Source: Gracilimonas sp040117685
GTDB taxonomy: Bacteria > Bacteroidota > Rhodothermia > Balneolales > Balneolaceae
NCBI RefSeq assembly: GCF_040117685.2
Contig: NZ_JBEDYP020000012.1
Span: 496,001-560,000, forward strand
Direction: 5' to 3'
Length of the DNA stretch: 64,000 nucleotides
Part shown: piece after piece, positions 1 to 8,683 of the stretch
Layout: each line of letters opens with the position of its first letter
How positions within the stretch are numbered: position 1 is the first letter of the stretch
Made by a program: the position numbers and the translations under genes
The notes under the pieces: generated by a model
Told to the model about the DNA's origin: nothing
The model's input: only the letters and a program-made list of their open reading frames with translations
Database searches by the model: none

Positions 1-1149
1 ACCGGTTTCTTCCTGCAAGAGGAGTTGGGTGTTCCGTGCAATTCGGGCAGAGAAGTCGGTAGGCAGGGCAATGGCTTCATCCAGAGCGTTGGTATGAAGC
101 GATTGCGTATGTCCAAGTGCAGCCGCCATGGCCTCCACGGTAGTTCGGGCAACGTTATTGAAAGGATCTTGCTCAGTCAGGCTCCAACCCGAAGTTTGAC
201 AGTGTGTTCTGAGGGAAAGAGACTTTGGATTCTTTGGGTTGAATGATTTCACAATTTTTGCCCATAATAAACGTGCTGCCCGCATTTTGGCAATTTCCAT
301 AAAGTGGTTCATCCCAATGGCCCAGAAAAATGAGATGCGTGGAGCAAAGTCATCAATATCCATACCGGCTTCTATCCCGGTGCGGAGGTATTCGAGTCCA
401 TCAGCCAGGGTGTAGGCAAGCTCAATGTCACAAGTCGCCCCGGCTTCCTGCATATGATACCCGCTAATCGAAATGGAGTTGAAGCGAGGCATATGCCGGG
501 AAGTATATTCAAAAATATCCCCGATTATTTTCATGGAAGGTTCGGGTGGATAGATATAGGTATTCCGAACCATGAATTCTTTCAGGATATCATTTTGAAT
601 CGTTCCTGCGAGCTGTTCGGGCTTCACCCCTTGTTCTTCGGCAGCTACAATGTAGAATGCCATCACCGGGATCACAGCCCCGTTCATGGTCATGGAGACC
701 GACATCTTATCCAGTGGAATCTGGTCAAAAAGAATCTTCATGTCTTCCACCGAATCGATGGCAACTCCGGCTTTTCCTACATCACCGGAAACGCGGGGGT
801 GATCAGAGTCATAACCACGATGTGTGGCCAGGTCAAAAGCGACCGAAAGGCCTTTTTGTCCGGCTTCGAGGTTGCGGCGATAAAAAGCGTTGGATTCTTC
901 CGCGGTAGAGAAACCAGCATATTGACGGATCGTCCACGGCCGAACGGCATACATGGTCGAATAAGGCCCGCGAAGGTAGGGTGGAATGCCGGCGGCATAA
1001 TTAAGGTGTTCGAGCTTCTCGATATCCTCTTTAGAAAACCGTGTTTTTACAGGAATCTGCTCCGGAGTTTCCCAAGCATCTTTTTGGGGTGACTCCTGTT
1101 TTGAGCGGCCATTCGATTTAAAGTCTATGTTGGAGAAATCCTTCTTCAT
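1..1149 (-). CDS. mutB: Methylmalonyl-CoA mutase large subunit, C-terminus beyond window
   Basis: Translating the minus strand from the ATG at 1149 gives an open frame of about 383 residues that runs off the left edge. It reads as the substrate-binding TIM-barrel half of the adenosylcobalamin-dependent mutase that interconverts methylmalonyl-CoA and succinyl-CoA in propionate and branched-chain catabolism. Family landmarks visible are YAAGIPPYLRGPYSTMY near residue 50, SVAFDLATHRGYDSDHPRV near residue 105, MTMNGAVIPVMAFY, SGYHMQEAGA and RTHCQTSGWSL. The B12-binding domain (DxHxxG) would lie outside the window. The start shares one base with the stop of the upstream small-subunit gene (TAATG), which suggests translational coupling and equimolar heterodimer production. 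Identity is very secure; only the C-terminus is unseen. Confidence 0.96.
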   Translation of the reverse strand, partial: MKKDFSNIDFKSNGRSKQESPQKDAWETPEQIPVKTRFSKEDIEKLEHLNYAAGIPPYLRGPYSTMYAVRPWTIRQYAGFSTAEESNAFYRRNLEAGQKGLSVAFDLATHRGYDSDHPRVSGDVGKAGVAIDSVEDMKILFDQIPLDKMSVSMTMNGAVIPVMAFYIVAAEEQGVKPEQLAGTIQNDILKEFMVRNTYIYPPEPSMKIIGDIFEYTSRHMPRFNSISISGYHMQEAGATCDIELAYTLADGLEYLRTGIEAGMDIDDFAPRISFFWAIGMNHFMEIAKMRAARLLWAKIVKSFNPKNPKSLSLRTHCQTSGWSLTEQDPFNNVARTTVEAMAAALGHTQSLHTNALDEAIALPTDFSARIARNTQLLLQEETG

Positions 1150-2555
1150 TATCCTTCCCCGTTTTTAAGTTCCGCTTCGATATTTAAAAGAGATATGTCA
1201 TCTACAGTAATGCTTTCCAAGTTGTCCGGATCGAAACTGGTAAAATTTTGAATGTTGAATTCTAAATTTTGAATTTTTTTGTCCGGCTGATATTTATTCA
1301 CACCGACCAATACTTTCTCTTTATGTTGGTAAGCCTCAATTTTTTCTTTTCGTGAAGCAGCTACCAACTCTTGAATGTATCCGGAATTAAGCGCCTCGTA
1401 AAAACCACCTTTGGCTTCAATATCCTGGAATAACTCCCAGCTTTTCTGTGCCATGCTATCGGTTAGCATTTCAATGTAGTACGAACCGGCACCGGGATCG
1501 GCCACTTTGTCAAGATATGCTTCTTCCTGAAGAATGAGCTGAATATTCCGGGCGATTCGTGAAGAAAAGCCGGAGTCTTTTGAAAAGTGCTCATCATAAC
1601 GATGAACTGTAATGGAATTACAGCCGCCGATTGCCGCCGACATAGCTTCTGTAGTAGTTCGAAGCATGTTATTGTGGGCATCCGACTGGGATTTATTCCA
1701 AAAACTGGTTTCAGCGTGAATGGAAGGGGTGATGTTATTCAAACCATATTCGTCCAGAACCTGTCCCCATGTTCGCTTAAAAGCTCTGAATTTTGCAATC
1801 TCGAGAAAGTAATTAGGGCCGGTTGCAAAATTAAAGTTCAAATTTCCGCCCATCTTTGAATTAAAACCGAGGTATTCATTGCCTGCAGCCAAAGAGAAAG
1901 CAAGTTGTTGAATGATAGTAGCACCCGCATTGGCAAAAACAGAAGAATCGATAGCACAGAATGAAAATACTTCGCCAAAGGCATTCAGTGTTTTTTCAAT
2001 ATCTGTTTTAGATGCCAGCTTTCCGCTTAATGCTGCATACGAAATCGGGTCAAAATTAAAGCTAACGGAAAGCTCTTCCTCGGTGAGCTTTCGTCCTTTG
2101 CTAATCTCATTCAACCAATCGGCTATGGAAGGAGAAGAAACGGTGCTCCCAAACCGGATAGTAATCAATTCAATTTGGATATCCTCCAGCAGGTTCCTGA
2201 GATCTTCGAGTGAATGCAAATAGTTATTCTCAGGGCAGAAATACAACCCGGAAGCGCCATTTTCGAGTGCATGTAAGGCTTCTTTATTTGCTTCTGATAG
2301 CGACGAACTTTCAACGCGCTCCATGACAGTCCATGAGCCATGGGAGGCCATGGGTTCAGGTGAAGATGAAAGATCTGGTAAGTTTTCTTCCCGGTAAAAT
2401 GGAAGAGGGTTGATCCCTTCCCCGGATTTCCAGCGAAGCACATCCTTATAATCTTTTCCTTTAAGGTCTTTCTCGATTATAGCTTCCCATTCCTCGGTAG
2501 ATATGGGCGGAAACTCATCAAAATGAAGGGCTTTTTTGAAGTCTGAATTTTCCAA
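1149..2555 (-). CDS. mutA: Methylmalonyl-CoA mutase small subunit
   Basis: A 468-residue protein homologous to the mutase barrel but without the C-terminal B12-binding domain, as expected for the small subunit of the heterodimeric enzyme. Landmarks include FGSTVSSPSIADWLNEIS, the segment NFNFATGPNYFLEIAKFRAFKRTW, and the stretch ending VADPGAGSYYIEMLT. It stabilises the catalytic large subunit encoded immediately downstream with a one-base overlap. Residues about 428-438 (IQNLEFNIQNF) are encoded by an AT-rich repeat-like tract at 1241-1280 and look like an in-frame insertion near the C-terminus, after the conserved core. The start at 2555 is the first ATG of the frame and the conserved N-terminal region begins soon after it. 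Divergent from an acyl-CoA dehydrogenase, consistent with a shared catabolic role. Confidence 0.94.
   Translation of the reverse strand: MENSDFKKALHFDEFPPISTEEWEAIIEKDLKGKDYKDVLRWKSGEGINPLPFYREENLPDLSSSPEPMASHGSWTVMERVESSSLSEANKEALHALENGASGLYFCPENNYLHSLEDLRNLLEDIQIELITIRFGSTVSSPSIADWLNEISKGRKLTEEELSVSFNFDPISYAALSGKLASKTDIEKTLNAFGEVFSFCAIDSSVFANAGATIIQQLAFSLAAGNEYLGFNSKMGGNLNFNFATGPNYFLEIAKFRAFKRTWGQVLDEYGLNNITPSIHAETSFWNKSQSDAHNNMLRTTTEAMSAAIGGCNSITVHRYDEHFSKDSGFSSRIARNIQLILQEEAYLDKVADPGAGSYYIEMLTDSMAQKSWELFQDIEAKGGFYEALNSGYIQELVAASRKEKIEAYQHKEKVLVGVNKYQPDKKIQNLEFNIQNFTSFDPDNLESITVDDISLLNIEAELKNGEG
1241..1280. repeat. AT-rich interspersed repeat inside mutA
   Basis: The tract combines modules AATGTTGAATT and CTAAATTTTGAATT. 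Reordered versions of these modules occur upstream of the four-helix-bundle gene at 54085-54119. Here it is translated in frame as the peptide around IQNLEFNIQNF. Its base composition differs sharply from the flanking coding sequence. Confidence 0.55.
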
Positions 2556-2580
2556 GAGTGATGAAAGAATTTTTGAGGTT

Positions 2581-2676
2581 TTGTAATTACAACGAAAATA
2601 ATGAGGTCGAGAGTTCTTTACTAACCGGATGCAAAAAATACGGTTTTAATTAGTAAAAAAGCGCTTACAATTTGTA
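2581..2676. promoter_or_regulatory. Divergent promoter region with two related palindromes
   Basis: Between mutA and the acyl-CoA dehydrogenase lie a perfect 12-base palindrome TTGTAATTACAA at 2581-2592 and a second dyad TACAATTTGTA at 2666-2676, which share the half-site TTGTA. The second overlaps a possible -10-like TATATT at 2674-2679. The arrangement suits a dimeric repressor controlling both directions, but no regulator gene is adjacent, so this is inference. Confidence 0.35.
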
Positions 2677-2722
2677 TATTCTGCTTCACTTTCACTCAAA
2701 ACCTACTCACAAAGTTTTATAG

Positions 2723-3886
2723 ATGGAACAAACCGAGCAACTAATTCCACCTCTAACACAGCTCACTGAAGATGAGCAAATGCTTAAAGAAGCGGCAGCT
2801 GATTTTGCTGAAGCTTCCATCAAACCCCTGGTCGAAGAAATGGACGAAAATGCCAAGCTAGATCCCGGTTTGGTTAAAGAATTTTTTGAAATGGGCCTGA
2901 TGGGAATTGACATTCCTGAGCGATACAGCGGAGGTGGCGGAACCTTCATGATGTCGGTTGTAGCTATCGAGCAGATATCTCGGGTAGACGCATCAGCGGG
3001 TGTTTTTATGGATGTGCAGAACACATTGGTTAATAACGCTTTTGTAAATTTCGCTTCCGACTATCTTAAAGAAAAATATCTGCCCCTCTTAGCCACTGAA
3101 AAAGTAGGCGCATATTGTTTGTCGGAGGCCGGATCGGGCAGTGATGCTTTTGCCCTTAAAACCACCGCAAAAGAAGACGGTGATGATTTTGTGCTGAATG
3201 GTTCCAAGTTGTGGATTACCAATGCCAACGAGGCAGATATCTTTCTGGTGATGGCAAATGTAAATCCCGAAGCCGGATATAAGGGAATTACGGCATTTGT
3301 GGTTGAGCGTGGAATGGAAGGATTTTCAATTTCCAAGAAAGAAAATAAACTGGGAATTCGAGCGAGTTCAACCTGTGAAATACTATTAGAAGACTGCCGG
3401 GTACCTAAAGAAAATGTGCTGGGTGAAGTTGGGAAAGGATACAAAGTAGCCATCGAAACGTTGAACGAAGGCCGAATTGGTATTGGTGCCCAGATGATTG
3501 GTATTGCGCAGGGCGCTTTTGATGCGGCCCTCGGCTATGTGCAGGAACGCAAGCAGTTCGGGAAGTCAATTTCTGAATTCCAGGGCGTTCAGTTTCAGCT
3601 GGCCCGTATGGCAACAGATATAGAAACCGCTCGTTTATTGGTTTACAATGCAGCCCGAATGAAAATGAATGGCCAGAATTTTTTGAAAGAAGCCGCAATG
3701 GCAAAATTTTATTCCTCAGAAGTGGCTGAACGGGTGAGTTCACAAGCAGTCGATTTATTTGGAGGATATGGATATGTGAAAGAATATCCCGTAGAGAAAT
3801 ATTACCGTGATTCTAAGATCGGTAAAATCTACGAGGGTACAACGAACATGCAACTAAGCACAATAGCTAAGTTGCTACTTCGATGA
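2723..3886 (+). CDS. Acyl-CoA dehydrogenase (short/branched-chain type)
   Basis: A 387-residue FAD flavoenzyme that introduces an alpha,beta double bond into acyl-CoA, passing electrons to ETF. The three family segments are present: an N-terminal helical domain (about 15-125), a middle beta domain with CLSEAGSGSDAF near 133 and LWITNA near 160, and a C-terminal helical domain with RKQFGKSISEFQGVQFQLA and LFGGYGYVKEYPVEKYYRD. The usual glutamate base sits in YEGTTNMQL close to the C-terminus. Length matches the family. Divergent from the methylmalonyl-CoA mutase genes, it plausibly acts in branched-chain amino-acid or short-chain fatty acid oxidation; the exact chain specificity cannot be read from sequence alone. 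Confidence 0.94.
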   Translation: MEQTEQLIPPLTQLTEDEQMLKEAAADFAEASIKPLVEEMDENAKLDPGLVKEFFEMGLMGIDIPERYSGGGGTFMMSVVAIEQISRVDASAGVFMDVQNTLVNNAFVNFASDYLKEKYLPLLATEKVGAYCLSEAGSGSDAFALKTTAKEDGDDFVLNGSKLWITNANEADIFLVMANVNPEAGYKGITAFVVERGMEGFSISKKENKLGIRASSTCEILLEDCRVPKENVLGEVGKGYKVAIETLNEGRIGIGAQMIGIAQGAFDAALGYVQERKQFGKSISEFQGVQFQLARMATDIETARLLVYNAARMKMNGQNFLKEAAMAKFYSSEVAERVSSQAVDLFGGYGYVKEYPVEKYYRDSKIGKIYEGTTNMQLSTIAKLLLR

Positions 3887-3895
3887 GTGAGTGAG

Positions 3896-3922
3896 AAAAA
3901 GGGGGCTTCGGCCCCCTTTTTA
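3896..3922. terminator. Bidirectional intrinsic terminator
   Basis: A GGGGGC-TTCG-GCCCCC tetraloop hairpin at 3901-3916 is preceded by five A and followed by five T. It serves the convergent acyl-CoA dehydrogenase and the FGE-like gene. Confidence 0.9.
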
Positions 3923-3924
3923 TT

Positions 3925-4731
3925 TTAAGGCTTTGCCGGTTTACGGTGTAAAAATCCATTCAAGAATCGCTGCTTATTTAACTCTTCTTGTGATACAGCG
4001 CAGCGAAATCCAACCTCATAAAATTTAGCATCACTTAACACGCCAACCCGCCAGTACACTTTGGTGGTGTTTAGCCAGGAATTGAAACTTCCGCCACGGA
4101 TTATTCTCACCATGCTGTTTTCAAGGTCGTGCAGGTCTTCCGGATTCTCATAGAATTGATAATAAGAGCCGATCCATTCGGAAACATTTCCACTCATATC
4201 ATAAATGCCAAGTTCGTTCGGCTTTCTGGTTCCTGCTCGGAAGGAAAAAGAGATGGCATCTTTTTCGGTAATAGCATATTTCGATAAAGAGTCCGGATCG
4301 TTTGTGCCCGCAAAAAGGGTTGCTTTCCCTTCTGCTCTTGCTGCATATTCCCATTCGGTTTCGGTGGGCAGACGCCAGCCAAAATAATTGCAGTAAGCCG
4401 AGGCATCATGCCAGTCTATACGAACAACGGCGCGGTCTCCACGTCCGTAATGTTCATCCGGGGGTAGTTCCCTTCCGGTTGCTTTGGCAAAAGCATCGTA
4501 TTGAGTAAATGTAACTTCATACTTGCCGATGTAGTAGTCATCCAGGCTTACTTCATGGATAGGCAGGGCATCGGTATTTGTGCTGTCGATGATATCCCCC
4601 ATTAAAAAAGTTCCGCCCTCAACTTTAACCATTCCGGGTTTAGGAAAGTCGGTAGTATTCCTGGATACAGAACAACTACAGGTTAATGCGATTATTAATA
4701 ACAGGTATAGGGATAGTTGAAATTTATTCAT
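3925..4731 (-). CDS. FGE-sulfatase-fold (SUMF1/PvdO family) lipoprotein
   Basis: About 268 residues from the ATG at 4731, which I prefer over the ATG 36 bases upstream because it places a lipoprotein-type signal (hydrophobic stretch then ALTCSC, Cys 18 or 20) at the N-terminus. The body is a formylglycine-generating-enzyme fold: VEGGTFLMGD, YYIGKYEVTFTQYDAF, RLPTETEWEYAAR, GNVSEWIGS and IIRGGSFNSW. True formylglycine-generating enzymes carry a cysteine pair just after the RGGS motif; here that stretch (FNSWLNTTKVYWR) has none, so sulfatase maturation is unlikely. Relatives without the cysteines include gliding/secretion lipoproteins such as GldK/GldJ and sugar-binding-like proteins; there are no gld genes nearby. 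Convergent with the preceding gene across a shared terminator. Confidence 0.85.
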   Translation of the reverse strand: MNKFQLSLYLLLIIALTCSCSVSRNTTDFPKPGMVKVEGGTFLMGDIIDSTNTDALPIHEVSLDDYYIGKYEVTFTQYDAFAKATGRELPPDEHYGRGDRAVVRIDWHDASAYCNYFGWRLPTETEWEYAARAEGKATLFAGTNDPDSLSKYAITEKDAISFSFRAGTRKPNELGIYDMSGNVSEWIGSYYQFYENPEDLHDLENSMVRIIRGGSFNSWLNTTKVYWRVGVLSDAKFYEVGFRCAVSQEELNKQRFLNGFLHRKPAKP

Positions 4732-4857
4732 ACTAAAAAGGTAGTATTTAAAGGGAATAATTTCCAAAAAAATTGGAATGATGTTGATTTGCTAAGAGTT
4801 GTATTGTGGTAAAATTAGGTATTAGTACGTCAAAAATGTAATAATCAAAGTAGTAAG

Positions 4858-6123
4858 ATGGATCAAAAGTTAGACCCTGAAGTGTTAGAGCAGATCAAAA
4901 AATGTAGTAAGGATGAAGCTTCATTCTCTAAGCTTGAAGAATTGTTCGGAGAACTTTTTCAACGCTATCAAAATACAAAGAATCAGCTTTCACTGATTGA
5001 ACAAGCGATAAAACATGATTACGACTCCATTCTCATAACCGATTTGGATTTAGAAAAGCCGGGGCCGAAGATCGTGTATGTGAATGAAGGTTTCACAAAA
5101 ATGACGGGGTACACGAAAGAAGAAGTACTCGGAAAAACACCAAGGATATTGCAAGGCGAAAAGACAGATCGCAACGTGCTCGACAGACTTAAAAAAAGGT
5201 TGATTGAGGGCCAGGCATTTTTTGGACACACCGTAAATTACCGAAAAGACGGGTCCGAGTTTATTAATCAATGGGACATCCATCCACTTACGAACAGCAA
5301 AGGAGAGATTACTCACTGGGTATCTTACCAGCGCGATATAACGGAACGCAAGGAAACGAGCAAGCTGGTTTTTGACGCCAACCTTGATTTTGAGAACCTG
5401 GTAGAAGAATCGAAGAAGACATTTGTTGATCTGGATGTGCAGGGCAATATTGTTTCCTCGAACAATTCGTTTAAGACTTTGCTGGGTTACGATGCCGATG
5501 AACTCAAATCTGTTAAAATTTGGGATCTTGTAATAGAAGATTATCAGGAAGAAATGAAATCGCTGTTCAGCGACTTTGATTCCAAAAAAGTAGAAGACAA
5601 GGAATATTCCTGGGACTTTATCCAAAAAGGTGGGGAGACAGTAAAACTGGAAGGTACCATCAATTACTTTGTAAGCAATGACGAAACCATCATCAGGGTT
5701 CACTTCGATAATATCTCTCTCAGAAACCGCATTATTGAAACGCTTAAAAAGAAGAAAAGCAATTTAGAAAATATTGTGGGTAAAAAAGATGAATTTACCC
5801 TGCGGTTTGCAGCAGGAAGCGATGGTAAAAACAGGTGTAAATTTGTGTCTGAAAATTTTGGCAATATAACCGGTTTGAATCCTGAGCTTATTCTTAACCA
5901 TGGCCTTGAAAATGTAATACACGCTGATAATTTGGAGGAAGCAGAGAAAGCCATTGAAAAGGCTTTCAATGGTACTCCTTCCAGCATCAGTTGTAAATAC
6001 AAAACTAATGATGACAACTATGTATCAGTTATACAGTCGTTTAAGCCAAATTATGGCAGCGATCAGGATATCGTCGAAAGCGTTAAAAGCGTAGCCATGA
6101 TTGAACTGGAAGTTGAAAAATAA
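4858..6123 (+). CDS. Multi-PAS sensor protein without output domain
   Basis: A 421-residue cytoplasmic protein with no membrane segment and no recognisable kinase, cyclase or DNA-binding domain. A short coiled-coil-like N-terminus is followed by a clear PAS/PAC unit (about 45-165, with YVNEGFTKMTGYTKEEVLG and HWVSYQRDITERK), a second PAS (about 170-285, NNSFKTLLGYDADEL) and a weaker third PAS (about 300-415, RCKFVSENFGNITGLNPELI). Such stand-alone PAS proteins are usually partners of separate kinases or cyclases. Several kinases occur nearby, including the hybrid kinase at 6697, but no direct partner is identified. A terminator follows, so it is probably transcribed alone. Confidence 0.85.
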   Translation: MDQKLDPEVLEQIKKCSKDEASFSKLEELFGELFQRYQNTKNQLSLIEQAIKHDYDSILITDLDLEKPGPKIVYVNEGFTKMTGYTKEEVLGKTPRILQGEKTDRNVLDRLKKRLIEGQAFFGHTVNYRKDGSEFINQWDIHPLTNSKGEITHWVSYQRDITERKETSKLVFDANLDFENLVEESKKTFVDLDVQGNIVSSNNSFKTLLGYDADELKSVKIWDLVIEDYQEEMKSLFSDFDSKKVEDKEYSWDFIQKGGETVKLEGTINYFVSNDETIIRVHFDNISLRNRIIETLKKKKSNLENIVGKKDEFTLRFAAGSDGKNRCKFVSENFGNITGLNPELILNHGLENVIHADNLEEAEKAIEKAFNGTPSSISCKYKTNDDNYVSVIQSFKPNYGSDQDIVESVKSVAMIELEVEK

Positions 6124-6144
6124 GCATTCAAAAAATCGATGCTC

Positions 6145-6170
6145 AAAGCCCGCCAAAGTGTGGGCTTTTT
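6145..6170 (+). terminator. Intrinsic terminator after PAS gene
   Basis: AAAGCCC (6145-6151) pairs with GGGCTTT (6162-6168), and the T run continues to 6170. Confidence 0.75.
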
Positions 6171-6210
6171 CTTTATGTAGAGCAGGTTAACCCGTATATT
6201 GAAATTAAAA

Positions 6211-6639
6211 ATGGATATTCAGGCGATAGAAGAACGAATTATCAAAGAGTTTGAATTACTGCAGGATTGGCCCGAGCGGTATAAGTACATTATTAAGCTG
6301 GGAGACAAACTTGCACCGCTATCCGAAGAAGATAGGGTAGAAGAAAACCTTGTAAAAGGCTGCCAGAGTCAGGTTTGGCTTACAGCAGAAATGCAGGATG
6401 GAAAAGTAGTCTTTACAGCCGATAGTGATGCCGCCATTACCAAAGGGTTAGTTTCGCTGATGGTGCGTTTTTATTCGGGTCAGGAACCGGACGTTATTAT
6501 CAATAAAAAACCTGAGTTCATCGATAAAATAGGGATGGCTCAACACCTGTCGCCAACCCGGGCAAACGGTCTCGCATCTATGGTCAAGCAAATGAAGATT
6601 TATGCCATGGCTTTTAAGGCACAGAAAACGTTATCGTAA
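6211..6639 (+). CDS. sufE: SufE-like cysteine desulfurase sulfur acceptor
   Basis: 142 residues from the ATG at 6211; a TTG four codons earlier would add only MKLK and is less likely. The SufE fold is recognisable by the N-terminal EFELLQDWPERYKYIIKLG, the active-site region NLVKGCQSQVW with the sulfur-accepting cysteine at residue 51 (same register as E. coli SufE), and the C-terminal LSPTRANGL. It takes persulfide sulfur from the SufS desulfurase and passes it to the SufBCD scaffold for Fe-S cluster assembly. The rest of a suf operon is not in the window, so it is an isolated copy. Confidence 0.93.
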   Translation: MDIQAIEERIIKEFELLQDWPERYKYIIKLGDKLAPLSEEDRVEENLVKGCQSQVWLTAEMQDGKVVFTADSDAAITKGLVSLMVRFYSGQEPDVIINKKPEFIDKIGMAQHLSPTRANGLASMVKQMKIYAMAFKAQKTLS

Positions 6640-6696
6640 TCTAATTGTAAGGCTCATAATAAATCGTTTAATTTCCCCATCTAACGGGGATAAGCA

Positions 6697-8535
6697 ATGA
6701 ATATGAGCACAAAATTTTCTCTCACCGGCATTTCTGATATCGCTCTGGGTAAAGACCTGAGGTCGGAAAACGAGGTAGCTGGAAAAAAGGCAGGTATGAC
6801 TGTCTTGAATTCGGTTTCTTTCTTTTTAGCCGGCGTTTCCATTCTTTTTCTTATTGCCTTTCAAATCAATGAATCGGTATCTCTGACATGGTTTTTTCTG
6901 TCGGAAGCCATCGCTTTTTTGTTAATTCCGTTGTTAGCTCGTCAGGGGTTTGAAAAGGCAGCCAAAATTCTACTCATTGCTTACGCTGATATAGGAATTA
7001 TCATCCTCAGTTCCGTATTTGGGGGCGATGCTATGATACAGGCCTTCTTTATCCCCGCAATGGGGCTTTCTATTCTTCTGTTTGATAATACACAGGTTCA
7101 TCTGCGGAATATGGGTATCCTGTTGTCAATACTTTCATACTTTATCCTCGATTACATCATTTTTGAAAGGATCAGCATATCTGAAAGCAGTTTCTCCCTG
7201 GTTCGATGGAGTGTTTTAACAGGCTCATTCGTAACCACCTGGTTAATTTTCAATACGTTTTCTCAGTTTAAAGAAGATGCTGAGTATCAAACGCTGGAGC
7301 TACTACAAAAAGAGCAGGAATTAAACCAGGAGTTAAGCCTAAAGCAGGAAAAGCTGGAAACGTATATCGAGCAGCTTGAAGTGGCTTCCGAAGAGCTTGC
7401 AAAAAGCACGAAAGCTAAATCGGAATTCCTGGCTACCATGAGTCATGAGATCAGAACCCCTATGAACGCTATCTTAGGGATGACTCATTTGTTGAAGCAA
7501 GATAGTCCGCGTGAAGATCAAATCGAGCCCATAAATATCCTGGATTTTTCCGGTAAAACACTACTTTCACTTATTGATGATGTGCTCGACTTTTCGAAAA
7601 TTGAAGCCGGTAAAATTGAGTTTGAAAGCATTGAATTTGAGTTAAATAAGCTTGTCAATGTAATCATAGAGAGCTTTAAGATAACGGCCAAAAACAAAGG
7701 TATTGAGCTTAAAACAGAAATAGGGGAAGGGATACCCAATATTTTAGTTGGCGATCCGGCGCGGCTCACGCAGATTCTGAATAATCTTGTGAGCAATGCA
7801 TTAAAGTTTACTGAAGAAGGAGAGGTCCGATTATCAGTAAATGCTGTTCAGGACGATGATGAATCAATTCGTTTACAATTTGCAATTTCGGATACAGGTA
7901 TTGGTATCGAAAAGGGTCGTGTTAATACAATATTTGAAAGTTTCACTCAGGCCAGTCAAAATACCAAGCGTCTATTTGGCGGAACCGGTCTCGGCCTTAC
8001 CATCAGTAAGCAGCTTACTGAGCTGCAGGGAGGTTCTATTTCTGTGGAAAGTGAGGAAGGGGACGGCAGTACATTCTATGTAGAGTTAACCTTTGAAAAA
8101 GGATCTTCTGCTATTGAGGCCACGGCTATCAATAAAAGCGAAGATAGCACTACAAGCTTGAGTGGTCTTAAAGTGCTATTGGCTGAAGATAATCTGGTGA
8201 ATCAAAAGGTGATGCTGCGATTTCTGGAAAGATGGAATGTGGATATGACGGTTGTAGATAACGGAAAAGAAGCTGTGGATGCCATTAAAGAAGATAACTA
8301 CGATGTAGTATTGATGGACCTCCAGATGCCAACCATGGATGGCTACGAAGCCTCCGAACATATTCGAAAACTGGATGACCCGTACAAGAGAAATACGCCT
8401 ATTATTGCTCTCACAGCTGCTGCACTTAAAGAAGTTCGGGAGAAGGTGTATGCTTCGGGCATGAATGACTTTGTGACCAAACCGTTTAACCCGGCTGACC
8501 TTGAACAAAAGCTGTTTCAGTTTATTGAGAAGTAA
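6697..8535 (+). CDS. Membrane hybrid histidine kinase with receiver domain
   Basis: A 612-residue protein. An N-terminal membrane module of about five or six helices (residues 30-190) has no large periplasmic loop, and is followed by a coiled-coil (195-235). The HisKA dimerisation domain has the H-box MSHEIRTPMNAIL with His250. The HATPase has the N-box ILNNLVSNALKF, DTGIGIE and GGTGLGLTIS. A C-terminal receiver (491-612) has the acidic start LLAEDN, phospho-acceptor Asp541 in LMDLQMPTMDG and FVTKPF. No output domain is attached, so phosphate is expected to move to a separate His-phosphotransfer protein or regulator that is not adjacent. It follows sufE by 57 bases but is functionally unrelated. 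Confidence 0.93.
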   Translation: MNMSTKFSLTGISDIALGKDLRSENEVAGKKAGMTVLNSVSFFLAGVSILFLIAFQINESVSLTWFFLSEAIAFLLIPLLARQGFEKAAKILLIAYADIGIIILSSVFGGDAMIQAFFIPAMGLSILLFDNTQVHLRNMGILLSILSYFILDYIIFERISISESSFSLVRWSVLTGSFVTTWLIFNTFSQFKEDAEYQTLELLQKEQELNQELSLKQEKLETYIEQLEVASEELAKSTKAKSEFLATMSHEIRTPMNAILGMTHLLKQDSPREDQIEPINILDFSGKTLLSLIDDVLDFSKIEAGKIEFESIEFELNKLVNVIIESFKITAKNKGIELKTEIGEGIPNILVGDPARLTQILNNLVSNALKFTEEGEVRLSVNAVQDDDESIRLQFAISDTGIGIEKGRVNTIFESFTQASQNTKRLFGGTGLGLTISKQLTELQGGSISVESEEGDGSTFYVELTFEKGSSAIEATAINKSEDSTTSLSGLKVLLAEDNLVNQKVMLRFLERWNVDMTVVDNGKEAVDAIKEDNYDVVLMDLQMPTMDGYEASEHIRKLDDPYKRNTPIIALTAAALKEVREKVYASGMNDFVTKPFNPADLEQKLFQFIEK

Positions 8536-8625
8536 GTATAAAACGGTTTAGATTCGTTTTTTTGCAATAAACTACTCAGTTCTCCGGGAATACCAATACA
8601 ACACCGCTCTTCAAAATAAAATGTC

Positions 8626-8635
8626 CCCAATTGGG
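8626..8635. promoter_or_regulatory. Palindrome upstream of DGPF/ECF operon
   Basis: A perfect 10-base dyad CCCAATTGGG lies about 50 bases upstream of the DGPF start. It may be an operator, but this is not proven. Confidence 0.25.
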
Positions 8636-8683
8636 AAAGCTGTTTGTCATAAGGGTGAACATTAACTCATTTATGATAGAATC

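Noticed and set aside
454..1092. Long plus-strand frame opposite mutB.
   Set aside because: It is antisense to a clear methylmalonyl-CoA mutase sequence and lacks any family pattern.
5020..5350. The first PAS unit of the 4858 gene resembles a LOV light sensor (GKTPRILQGEKTD).
   Set aside because: The photoactive cysteine of LOV domains (NCRFLQ) is replaced by Pro, and this pattern is common in ordinary PAS domains.
8645..8650. TGTCAT as a possible ECF42 -35 element.
   Set aside because: One short match with no -10 partner at convincing spacing.
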